Below are positions 44,748 through 52,392 of a stretch of 64,000 nt of DNA, one piece after another. The stretch spans positions 248,001 through 312,000 of the forward strand of contig NZ_JAAVJI010000004.1 of assembly GCF_012033695.1 (NCBI RefSeq), in the 5' to 3' direction. Source of the stretch: Pseudomonas quercus. Lineage in GTDB: Bacteria; Pseudomonadota; Gammaproteobacteria; Pseudomonadales; Pseudomonadaceae. Made by a program: the position numbers and the translations under genes. The first letter of the stretch is position 1; each line of letters opens with the position of its first letter. Below the pieces are notes generated by a model that ran no database searches, was not told where the DNA came from, and was given only the letters and a program-made list of their open reading frames with translations.

Positions 44748-45365
44748 ATGGATGACGCTTTTGATATATTCCTGGAACGATTCGGTGGCATCACTGACCC
44801 TGTGAAGGTTCCAGGGTCCAGTATTGAGCACTATAAAGGAAAGCTCCCTAACCGTTGGCTGGAGTATTGGGCAAAGCATGGGTGGTGCGGGTTCGGTGAC
44901 GGGCTATTTTGGATCGTGAATCCGCAAGATTACGAACCAGTAGTGCAGTCGTGGCTCGCAGGCACGGCGCTTGAGGCGAATGATACCTACCACCTTATTG
45001 CGCGTAGTGCGTTTGGCGATTTGTACCTGTGGGGAGAAAAAACAGGTGCATGCGTCACTATAGTAAGTGTATATGCCCGATACGATATCGATGATCCTGG
45101 AATTACTGATGAGCAAATGGATGAAGAGGCAGAAGTATTTTTGCTATCTCAGGAAGTGGAAGATAACGATTTTGAGAATATGTTCAGGCGCGCTAGAAAA
45201 AAACTTGGTGCTTTAAAGCATGACGAAATGTATGGGTTTGTTCCTGCGCTTATGCTTGGTGGGTCAGAAAAATTTGATAACCTTGAAAAGTTGAAGGCAG
45301 TGGAACACCTGATGATACTTTCGCAGTTTGCGGAGCTAGAACCCTATAATTTTCCGGATGTTTAA
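44748..45365 (+). CDS. Immunity protein 3, GAD-like/DUF1851 (type A)
   Basis: Protein of 205 residues, sister of immunity 1: WIVNPQDYE, IARSAFG, TIVSVY and SQFAELEPYNFPDV. It starts 1373 bases after immunity 1. Just upstream, 44709-44747 reads MDKVSRLFGECT then stop; its first codons match the start of immunity 1 (MDKV), a probable fossil of an older start. The true ATG follows this stop with no gap and has GGGGAG upstream. Confidence 0.88.
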   Translation: MDDAFDIFLERFGGITDPVKVPGSSIEHYKGKLPNRWLEYWAKHGWCGFGDGLFWIVNPQDYEPVVQSWLAGTALEANDTYHLIARSAFGDLYLWGEKTGACVTIVSVYARYDIDDPGITDEQMDEEAEVFLLSQEVEDNDFENMFRRARKKLGALKHDEMYGFVPALMLGGSEKFDNLEKLKAVEHLMILSQFAELEPYNFPDV

Positions 45366-45401
45366 GGCTGTATAGATTCACATTTTTATAAAAGGTGCCA
45401 A

Positions 45402-46019
45402 ATGGACGAAGCTTTCGCTGTTTTCATTGAGAAACTCGGCCAGCCGACACACCATCAGGTAGTACCGGCAGAAAGCATTGAGCACTATAAAGGCAAACTC
45501 CCCAAGCGCTTGCTGGAATACTGGGCGGAACACGGCTGGAGTGGGTACGGTGACGGCCTTTTATGGTTCGTCGACCCGCGCGATTATGAGGGAGTGGTTG
45601 CATCGTGGATTGAGGGCACAAAGCTCGAAGCGCGTGACACCTATCATCTGATTGCGCGCGGGGCTTTCGGTGACTTGTATTTGTGGGGTGAAAAAACAGG
45701 GCCTTCAGTTAAGATAACTAGTATGTTTTCAAGATGTTCTATTCTTGAGTTTGGGAACTCTGACGAAGCGATGGATAGGTCGGTGCAAAATTTTATTCTA
45801 TCTCTAAATAAGGAAGGAAATGATTTTGAAGGTATGTTCAAGCGGGCGAAAAAAAAGCTTGGCGTCTTGAAACCTGATGAGATGTACGGCTTCGCGCCTG
45901 CATTGATTCTTGGCGGGCCTGATACATTTGATCATTTACAAAAAGTAAAAGCAGTGGAGCATTTGATGTTGCTATCGCAGCTGACCGAGCTTGAGCCGTA
46001 CAGCTTTGCAGATATTTAG
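45402..46019 (+). CDS. Immunity protein 4, GAD-like/DUF1851 (type B)
   Basis: Protein of 205 residues, sister of immunity 2: VPAESIEHYKGKLP, IARGAFGDLYLWG, LGGPDTFDHL and SQLTELEPYSF. It starts 1372 bases after immunity 2, almost the same distance as between 1 and 3. Its front half is more GC-rich than the other copies. AAAGGTGCC lies just before the ATG. Confidence 0.88.
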   Translation: MDEAFAVFIEKLGQPTHHQVVPAESIEHYKGKLPKRLLEYWAEHGWSGYGDGLLWFVDPRDYEGVVASWIEGTKLEARDTYHLIARGAFGDLYLWGEKTGPSVKITSMFSRCSILEFGNSDEAMDRSVQNFILSLNKEGNDFEGMFKRAKKKLGVLKPDEMYGFAPALILGGPDTFDHLQKVKAVEHLMLLSQLTELEPYSFADI

Positions 46020-46114
46020 CGTTTAGCAACATCGGCCTACTGTGCAGGGTGAGTGGCGGGGTATACCTTTGTGTATATATGGCTGACATTGTGGAAGTTG
46101 ATTGAAGTATCCCC

Positions 46115-46205
46115 AAGGGGATCAGGTTTTGATATATTCCTAGGCAAGATCAGCGGGGTCAATGGCCCTTTAGCAGTCCCCAGTGCTCAACACTTTATCT
46201 GTTTT
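46115..46205 (+). pseudogene. Remnant of a fifth (type A) immunity gene
   Basis: The frame here reads FDIFLGKISGVNGPLAVPS, matching the N-terminus of immunity 3 (FDIFLERFGGITDPVKVPG). The DNA shares the word TTTTGATATATTCCT. It lies 1368 bases after the same place in immunity 3, so it looks like the start of a third duplicated unit that was lost or truncated. No start codon or longer frame remains. Confidence 0.65.
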
Positions 46206-46219
46206 AAAAGAGTCCAATT

Positions 46220-47790
46220 ATGTACACATCTGTTCAGCTAAGTGTGTTTACCCAGGCGCACCCACCTCATCCAAGTAACATTCGGCCGGGCGCTGAGTGG
46301 CTTGAGCGCTACGCCTCGCTAGTACCTCCAGCCTTGCTTGAACTCTGGCAAACCCATGGTCTTGGTTACTATGGCGAATTGCGCCTTTGGCTAGGCCATG
46401 TATGAAAAGTCCTGACACTCGGTGATGCTGCGTTGAAAACAGGCTCGGAATGCTCATTTACAACCAGTAAACTCCGCTTCCTCGCCTGTTTTCGCCTTGC
46501 CTGACCTTCGCGTCAGAACATTTCATACACAGCCTAGTAGACCCTGCGCCTTGGGAGCCTGTGTTGAACAAATGGCTTTCCAACTCGGACGATGGAGTGC
46601 AGCGCATTCCCTTTCTGATGACGCCACTGGGTATCTTGCTGTATTACCGCCAGGATGACACAGGCGAAGAAACCGTATCAGCGATTGATATTTTCGAGCG
46701 CGATGTATGGGTTGTGGCTGAAAGCTTTGTGGAATTTTTCAACACAGCGCTCACTGAGGCTTACTGGCTGGACGAGCTCATTCCGCCCGAGGACCTGGAG
46801 CGTGCAAAGGCGCGAGCAGGGCAGCTGGAACCTGGCCAGATATACACCTTGGACCAGACCCTTAAAGATGTGGTCACGCTCTACGCGCGTGAAGAGGCGT
46901 TGAGCGTGTTTGAAACGCAGTTTGAAATAGCCCAAACCGCGTCCAATTTTGATTACCCGTCTCCTGGCGTACTGTCAGAAGCGCTGCCTGAACCCTTCGA
47001 CATCCAGTTTCAGGCGGCGTCTGAAGTAATCGGTCCATTGTCCGGTAGTACCCTGCCAGGCTTTTACCTGAGCGCGTGTTTCCGCCGCTATCACTTGCTT
47101 GTTTTGATGCCAGATTACCGGTGCCAGCTTTTATTCTGGACTACTCACCCCCTCGATATGAAGTCCAATCCTCCGCGCTTTTACGAAGGGACTTGGTGGC
47201 AGCAATTGACCGACGACGGTGATACGTGCGTGACGCTAGACCTTGAGAAAGATGCTCTTGTGGACCGCGAAATCGCCCCAGACCAACAGTTTTATTGGGT
47301 GCCGGGGGATGCGGCCATGCTGATTCGCGATGAAGACCTTGAATATGTTGCAGGCGCACTGGAGTGGAAGGGCTCCGTCGAACATCGCCGATACCCCATG
47401 CGCAAAGTGGCGTTCGACCATTGGATACCCAAAGATGTTGAAAACCAGCCGGTGCCCCCTTTAGAGGCGTTCCCTGTGGCATTGAGGCGGTTATTGCGCA
47501 GCGAGCCGCTTCGGGTCGTGATCACTCAGGTAGGCGAGTTCGACGAAGAGTCCGAAAGCCTCACTGTCCGAGCCCGTATCGAAGGCAATAAAGGCCGACC
47601 GCCGCTCAAGAACATGCCGTTGTGTTCCCCGGAAGGCGCTTCCAAACAATTATTGGGCTGGGTATGGGAAATAGGGGATACGGAGGTTGAGTTAGACATG
47701 TCGGTACACGACGCCTCCGATCTACACTCGCCTCGGTGGCCCTGTGTAGGGGATGTGATGATCTCGCGCCAGGCCAAGCAGGTCGAATGA
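46220..47790 (+). pseudogene. Large GAD-like/DUF1851 gene split by a MITE-like insertion
   Basis: The front part (46220 to 46394) reads PALLELWQTHGLGYYGELRLWL, then breaks off in a 139-bp element. After the element the frame continues LVDPAPWEPVLNKWLSN. Removing the element plus one CTAG copy (46395-46537) joins these in frame, giving 475 codons whose first ~210 match the tandem immunity proteins. The last ~260 residues (from about FDYPSPGVLSEALPEPFDI) are unrecognised. The downstream part is open from a GTG at 46561 (409 codons) and might still be made as a truncated protein with the unknown domain intact. Not an ordinary immunity gene: more than twice the length. Confidence 0.8.
46395..46533 (+). 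mobile_element. MITE-like element, copy 1 (139 bp), with CTAG target duplication
   Basis: The ends are inverted repeats: GCCATGTATGAAAAGTCCTGAC on the left and, on the other strand, GCTGTGTATGAAATGTTCTGAC on the right. CTAG flanks both sides (46391-46394 and 46534-46537). Inside, GAAAACAGGC and GCCTGTTTTC allow a long hairpin. It encodes no transposase, so it is non-autonomous. The CTAG duplication fits an IS5-type target preference, which is inference. Confidence 0.8.
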
Positions 47791-47854
47791 ACAGCCTGGG
47801 TTGTCTATAGACCCTTCGCCCCTCAACCAGCGCCCACCTTCACCCCAGACTCAG

Positions 47855-48051
47855 GCTGTGTACGAAATGTTCTGATGCGAAGGTCAGGCCGGGCCGCGCA
47901 GGCAAGGCGAAAACAGCTCGGGCCGCGCAGGCGAGGAAGCGGACTGGGCCCGCATTCGGGTTTACTGGTTGTAAATGAGCATTCCGAGCCTAGGCGGCCC
48001 CAGCTGTTTTCAACGCAGCATCACCGAGTGTCAGGGCTTTTCGTACATAGC
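47855..48051 (-). mobile_element. MITE-like element, copy 2 (197 bp), expanded and inverted
   Basis: The reverse complement of copy 1 aligns along the full length, but with four extra GC-rich blocks of about 12-16 bases (around 47889, 47917, 47945 and 47992), two containing GGGCCGCGCAG. The right end abuts CTAG at 48052-48055, and that CTA is the complement of the tssA stop codon. The left flank (TCAG) does not match, so no clean target duplication is seen. The region from 47791 to here has no gene. Confidence 0.75.
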
Positions 48052-49146
48052 CTAGGGCGTTTTGGTGCCCAGTACGTCCCTTATGCTGTCCACCACATTA
48101 CTGTCCTTGATCACGTCGCTCAGCCAGCCTTCCAGCGGCATGTTGCCCCATTTGATAGCCCGCTCTATCAGGTAGGGCACCGGGCTTTGGGGTTCGGTCT
48201 GCTTGAAGAACTGGGCAATGCCGGCCAGCATCGTAAAGGCTTCATCGCGGGTCAGCGGGGTAGTACGCAGGGGGGCAGGGGCCGTGTCCCGGGCGGTCAT
48301 TACAGTGTCAGCGTTCTGAGCGGTGGTTGCTGTATCCGTAGTCGAGGAAGCGGAAAGGGGCTCGTCCGCCGGTACGTCAAGCGCCACGCCACGGTCTTTC
48401 AGCAGCTTCTCTATCAACTGCGCCACACGCTCCAGTACCCCGGCCAACCCGGCAAAGCCAGGGGCTTCAGCGGTAAACAACCGGTTCACCGTGGCTTGCA
48501 ACTGGTGGCAGGCCTGGAGGCTGTCGTTGACCTGCGCAGCCTTGCTGAGCAAGTAGTCCGTGTCGGTAAGCACCACCGACCGCTGGAAGCGCTCCGCGTT
48601 GATCTTCCCTTCATTCAGGGCGGCCGTCATGGCCTGTGGATTCTGCAGCGCCAGGTTTTCCATCTGGCGGGATTCGTCGTAGTGCATCAGGCCGAAGGCG
48701 TCACCCTGGGTAATGGGCAGCGTGCCCACTACGGCGGCCAATGTTGTGCTTAGCCAGGTCAAGCGTGCGGCGCGTTCTTCCAGGCCTTCTTCCAGCCCTG
48801 GGTAAAGGTCGTCCCAGAATGTGGCCAGTACGCGTTCAGCCACGGTCAGGCCGAAGGTAATGCCGGTGAAATGGTGTTTCTGCGCAAGCCCTTCGCACAG
48901 CCAGCCGACCAGCATCAGGTCTTTGCTGTCATGGGCCAGGCCCTGGGCGGCGAGGGTAATGGTGAGGTCCCAATCCGAACGCTTCAGGTCGGTTTGCCAG
49001 TCGCCCTGCGTGAGGTAATCAGCGTCGGCTCGGCGCGCCTCTTTGATCTGGTCGAACAGCAGGGAAAAGCTCAGGTCCTCGCCGCTCCCACCGTTGATGG
49101 GGGCAACAAGGTCGGTAAGGGAAAGGTCGTCGAGAAATTCAGCCAT
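48052..49146 (-). CDS. tssA: T6SS protein TssA
   Basis: Cytoplasmic assembly factor of 364 residues that helps join baseplate and sheath. The N-terminal ImpA domain has LVAPINGGSGEDLSFSLLFDQIKEARRAD and LMLVGWLCEGLAQKHHFTGITFGL. A Thr/Ala-rich linker (about 270-300) leads to a short C-terminal domain (LIERAIKWGNMPLEGWL), the short TssA class. The stop codon TAG coincides with the flank of MITE copy 2, so the last residues may have been changed by the insertion. Last gene of the T6SS operon in view, 101 bases after hcp and past a terminator-like hairpin. Confidence 0.93.
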   Translation of the reverse strand: MAEFLDDLSLTDLVAPINGGSGEDLSFSLLFDQIKEARRADADYLTQGDWQTDLKRSDWDLTITLAAQGLAHDSKDLMLVGWLCEGLAQKHHFTGITFGLTVAERVLATFWDDLYPGLEEGLEERAARLTWLSTTLAAVVGTLPITQGDAFGLMHYDESRQMENLALQNPQAMTAALNEGKINAERFQRSVVLTDTDYLLSKAAQVNDSLQACHQLQATVNRLFTAEAPGFAGLAGVLERVAQLIEKLLKDRGVALDVPADEPLSASSTTDTATTAQNADTVMTARDTAPAPLRTTPLTRDEAFTMLAGIAQFFKQTEPQSPVPYLIERAIKWGNMPLEGWLSDVIKDSNVVDSIRDVLGTKTP

Positions 49147-49165
49147 AGGGCACTCTGCAAGCGAG

Positions 49166-49200
49166 GGAAAAACACCCTGCCGAGGGTGCTGGCAGGGTGT
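49166..49200 (-). terminator. Terminator-like hairpin between hcp and tssA
   Basis: A 10-bp perfect stem (ACACCCTGCC at 49172-49181, GGCAGGGTGT at 49191-49200) has a 9-base loop. On the minus strand it is followed by five T residues. As tssA lies downstream with no clear promoter, this may be a partial terminator giving more hcp than tssA transcript. Confidence 0.75.
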
Positions 49201-49247
49201 CGGTAGCAGGCCATTGCCGAATGCAATGGCCCACCCGTGTTACCTGA

Positions 49248-49766
49248 TTACGCGAAGGGCTTGTTCGCCGTGCGGTCCCAGCCGCCGGTCACATTACCGC
49301 CACCCTGGCCGTCGGCACGGCTCTGCTGGGTGTAGGTGGTCTTGATACGCGCATAGTTGAAGCGGATCTCCTCGGTAGGCAAGTCTCCTATGGCTTCGTT
49401 TTCACCGGTCAGGTAACTGCCGGCCTGTGCTTTCACCAAGGACACCACCACTTCTTCCAGGTTATAGGTCAGGTACGTCACCTTGTCACCGCCAGCACGG
49501 TTGACGTTCAGCTGGATCTTCTGAATGTGCGTACCTTTGCAGCAGGCCTCGAACAGTTTGGCAGAGGCCTTGTCGACCCTTTTGCGAATGCTGAAGTCGC
49601 TCAGCGCTACGCGCTCGGAAGACGCGCCACCTGCAGAGCTGGCCGTAGCAGACGTGGCCTGGGTGGCCTGGAATTCAAAACCCAGTATTTCAATCCAGTC
49701 CTTGTGTTTTTCGTCCAGCGCTTCACCTGGGATGCCTTCGATCTGGATATATGCATCAAATGCCAT
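49248..49766 (-). CDS. hcp: T6SS tube protein Hcp
   Basis: Secreted hexameric ring protein (172 residues) that stacks into the inner tube. It has MAFDAYIQIEGIPGEALDEKHKDWIEILGF, the FSIRKRVDKASAKLFEACCKG core, EEVVVSLVKAQ and EEIRFNYARIKTTYTQ, all Hcp hallmarks. The ATG follows AGGAGAAGTGACAA. It is bracketed by hairpins on both sides. By position it could serve the adjacent Tde1-like effector. Confidence 0.96.
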   Translation of the reverse strand: MAFDAYIQIEGIPGEALDEKHKDWIEILGFEFQATQATSATASSAGGASSERVALSDFSIRKRVDKASAKLFEACCKGTHIQKIQLNVNRAGGDKVTYLTYNLEEVVVSLVKAQAGSYLTGENEAIGDLPTEEIRFNYARIKTTYTQQSRADGQGGGNVTGGWDRTANKPFA

Positions 49767-49850
49767 TTGTCACTTCTCCTTTCTTGCATGGCGGGCACAG
49801 TCGCGGCCCGTTGATTGACCTCGCTGAGCCTCCAGCGGGCCTAGAGGCCC

Positions 49851-49870
49851 TGGCGCCTGTTCAGGCGCCA
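49851..49870. other. Perfect hairpin upstream of hcp
   Basis: TGGCGCCTG (49851-49859) pairs with CAGGCGCCA (49862-49870). There is no T run on the minus strand, so it is more likely an mRNA processing or stability structure for the abundant hcp message than a terminator. Confidence 0.5.
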
Positions 49871-49896
49871 AGGCTTCAGTGTTTTGAACCTGAATG

Positions 49897-52392
49897 TCAG
49901 TTGAGCGCACGCACCTCGATTTCCACCCTGCGATTGGGCTCCAGGCACTGAATCAACTGGGCCTTGGGGAGCTGCATGTCGCACTTGACCAAAGGTTTCT
50001 CGCTGCCTTCACCTACCGCTTCGATCAAGGCAGCGGGCACGCCCTTGCCGATCAGGTAGGTCTTGATGGTTTGCGCACGCTGCTGGGACACCTGAAGGTT
50101 GCCCTGGCGGTCCCCCAACTGGTCTGCATGGCCGCCAATGATGATGCGGCCGATGTTCGGGGTGCTGAGTAGCTTGCCCGCGATGGCGCTAAGCTGGCCC
50201 TGGCCCTCGGTTTTAAGGCTCTGGAAATCGGCGCGGCCAAAGGCGAACAGGGTGTCAGACTCCAGCGTGATGGTTTCGATGGACCGCAGCGACTGGGAGA
50301 GCAGGCTGTCGATGTAGTTGCGCGAGCTGGAGGCCAGGAACGCGTTCTCCAGAATATGGGGCACGTCCGGCTCATGAATCTGGTCGCTGTAGAACGTGAT
50401 CTGGCGGCTGGCCAGCTCATAGTCGCTACCCTCGGCTGGCGTGGCGTCACCCGTGTTGATGGCATGGCCGGTTGTCTGGGCGATAGCGGGGTACCAGTAA
50501 TCCGGTAGCCGGGCCTTGAGCACGGCAGGGTCGGCGGTTTCCCGCTGTGCCCGCGACAGCATCAGGTACGTGGTGAGCGCGGCCTTGCCGAAGTCGGCAA
50601 TGGACTGCGCGCGGTTGTCTGCCGGTAGCGCACGGGGTTCTACGCTGTCCACGCCCGTTACCGGTGTGAGGGTTTTGGCGTTGCGCTGGTACACCTTGAT
50701 GGTGGTCAGCAAATACAACGAGCGTGTGAGGTTGTCCGCCGTGGGCTTGAGCATCACCGTCTCCAGCCGGCTGAAGTAGCGCTCGCGTACGGCAGGTTCT
50801 ACGTTGTAGCCCTGGTACAGGCCCAGGCGCAGGCGCAGCGGTACCCCCTGCTGGTGATGGCGCTGGTAATAGTCGCTGGCTTGTAGGCGCAGGCGGTCCA
50901 GGGTGTGCCAAGGGGTGTAGTGGTCAGGTTGGGCAGCATCCAGCGCCTGTGCCGCAGCCAGCTCACGTGCCAGGTTGTCCAGCTCGGCCTTGTTGTTCCA
51001 ATACGACCAGCCCCACAGGCTGCACACCACCAGGGCAATGGCCGTGGCCGACCCCACCCACAGCGCCTTGCGCCGGTGTTCGCGGCGGTTACTGGTGTAC
51101 AACGCCACCAAGTGCTGGTCGGGAATGATGACCTTGCGAAACAGGCTGTTGATGAACAGCGGTTGCGCCAAGGGGTTGGGGTTCACGGCGGCCTGCTCGG
51201 TGTGCAGGCCAAAACGCTGCCGAACCTGGCGGGTGTATTCGCCGGTGTCGGGGGCGTCGGCATCCAGCGCACTGGTGAAGTAGAACCCACGCAGCAGCTC
51301 GGCGCTTTGGTAGGGGTTGGGTTGCAGCAGCGCCTGCACGAACTGGCTCAACCTGGGCTTGAGGGCCGCCAGCTCCAGAGGGAAACGGTAAACGGTCGCG
51401 TCCTGGCGGGTAATCTGAATGTCCTGGTTGACCAGTTTCTGTTCGGCCACCGCCTGCCAGTACCGCACCAGCTCATCCATGGCGCTGTCGAACCGCTGCC
51501 CCCAGTCCGCCCGTGCGTAGTCAGCATGGGCAAAGGTCTTGCCCATCACCTCACCACGGCCCGCGTCATCCAGGTGGCGGTAGAACCCGCTGAAGCCGGG
51601 GACCAGATCGCACTTGGTAAATACCAGGTACACCGGCAGGCGAACGTCCAGCAAGGCATGGGTTTCCTGGATACGCTCGCGCAAGCGCTTGGCGAGGCGC
51701 TCCTGTTCCTCCCACGACCCCTGCATCAGGTCATGGATGCTTACGGTGACGATCAAGCCATTCAAAGGGCGGCGCTGGCGATGCTGGCGCAGCAACTGCA
51801 GAAATGCGCGCCATTTTCCGGCCTCTTCAGGGCTGTCCATGTAGCGCCCGGCCGTGTCCAGCAGCACAGCCTCGGAACTGAAGAACCAGTCGCAGTTGCG
51901 GGTGCCGCCCAGCCCGGCGACCCGCACGCCTTCTCGCTCGGCATAGGGGAAGTTCAGGCCAGACTGGTACAGCATCGTACTCTTGCCGGCAGCTGGCTGG
52001 CCCACCACCAGGTACCAGGGCAATGCGTAGAGGGCATCCTGCTTGTTACCTGTACGGGGCTTGTTGGCGTGCAGGCGTTCGATGCTCTGCAGTAAACGCT
52101 CGCGCAGCAGGCTCACTTCTTCGCGGTCTGCAGGGCTGGCATTGAGCACGGCCTGGTCTGCGTCCTCGCGCAGCAGGTGTTCCAGGTTGGGGTGGCGGGA
52201 AACCCCCCGGTAGAGCAGCAGCACATAACCGGCCGAGAGCACGATAAACACACCGATGCCCGCCAGCAGGCTGTTCAATGAGCTGAAGCCCAGCGCGGCG
52301 CCAGCGCCCCACACCAGGAACATGCAGAGGAAGAAACAGAGCCCCAGCAGGTAGGGTTGGTAGCGCAGGCAGTAATACTTGATCGTGTTCAT
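49897..52392 (-). CDS. TssM-like N-terminus fused to an OmpA-like peptidoglycan-binding domain
   Basis: Inner-membrane protein of 831 residues. Two N-terminal membrane helices (about 14-35, 41-62) precede an IcmF-type GTPase-like domain with Walker A GQPAAGKS at 131-138. A third helix (about 448-468) leads to a periplasmic segment, then an OmpA C-terminal domain (about 715-831; FGRADFQSLKTEG, IGGHADQLGDRQGNLQVSQQRAQTIKTYL, NRRVEIEV). It resembles the OmpA-domain protein next to hcp in P. putida K1-type clusters. Because TssL here has no such domain, this protein may anchor the membrane complex to the cell wall (inference). It overlaps tagF by ATGA. Confidence 0.9.
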   Translation of the reverse strand: MNTIKYYCLRYQPYLLGLCFFLCMFLVWGAGAALGFSSLNSLLAGIGVFIVLSAGYVLLLYRGVSRHPNLEHLLREDADQAVLNASPADREEVSLLRERLLQSIERLHANKPRTGNKQDALYALPWYLVVGQPAAGKSTMLYQSGLNFPYAEREGVRVAGLGGTRNCDWFFSSEAVLLDTAGRYMDSPEEAGKWRAFLQLLRQHRQRRPLNGLIVTVSIHDLMQGSWEEQERLAKRLRERIQETHALLDVRLPVYLVFTKCDLVPGFSGFYRHLDDAGRGEVMGKTFAHADYARADWGQRFDSAMDELVRYWQAVAEQKLVNQDIQITRQDATVYRFPLELAALKPRLSQFVQALLQPNPYQSAELLRGFYFTSALDADAPDTGEYTRQVRQRFGLHTEQAAVNPNPLAQPLFINSLFRKVIIPDQHLVALYTSNRREHRRKALWVGSATAIALVVCSLWGWSYWNNKAELDNLARELAAAQALDAAQPDHYTPWHTLDRLRLQASDYYQRHHQQGVPLRLRLGLYQGYNVEPAVRERYFSRLETVMLKPTADNLTRSLYLLTTIKVYQRNAKTLTPVTGVDSVEPRALPADNRAQSIADFGKAALTTYLMLSRAQRETADPAVLKARLPDYWYPAIAQTTGHAINTGDATPAEGSDYELASRQITFYSDQIHEPDVPHILENAFLASSSRNYIDSLLSQSLRSIETITLESDTLFAFGRADFQSLKTEGQGQLSAIAGKLLSTPNIGRIIIGGHADQLGDRQGNLQVSQQRAQTIKTYLIGKGVPAALIEAVGEGSEKPLVKCDMQLPKAQLIQCLEPNRRVEIEVRALN

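Noticed and set aside
43375..46019. Direct repeats that might suggest a CRISPR-like array
   Set aside because: The repeats are whole 205-codon genes with diverged sequence; no short regular repeats with spacers occur anywhere in the window.
46395..48051. A composite transposon made of the two MITE-like copies
   Set aside because: The copies are inverted around a gene but differ in length, share no outer target duplication, and no transposase is present. Independent insertions explain them better.
50905..52095. 396-codon open frame on the plus strand
   Set aside because: Antisense to the TssM/OmpA chimera, whose Walker A and OmpA motifs fix the coding strand.
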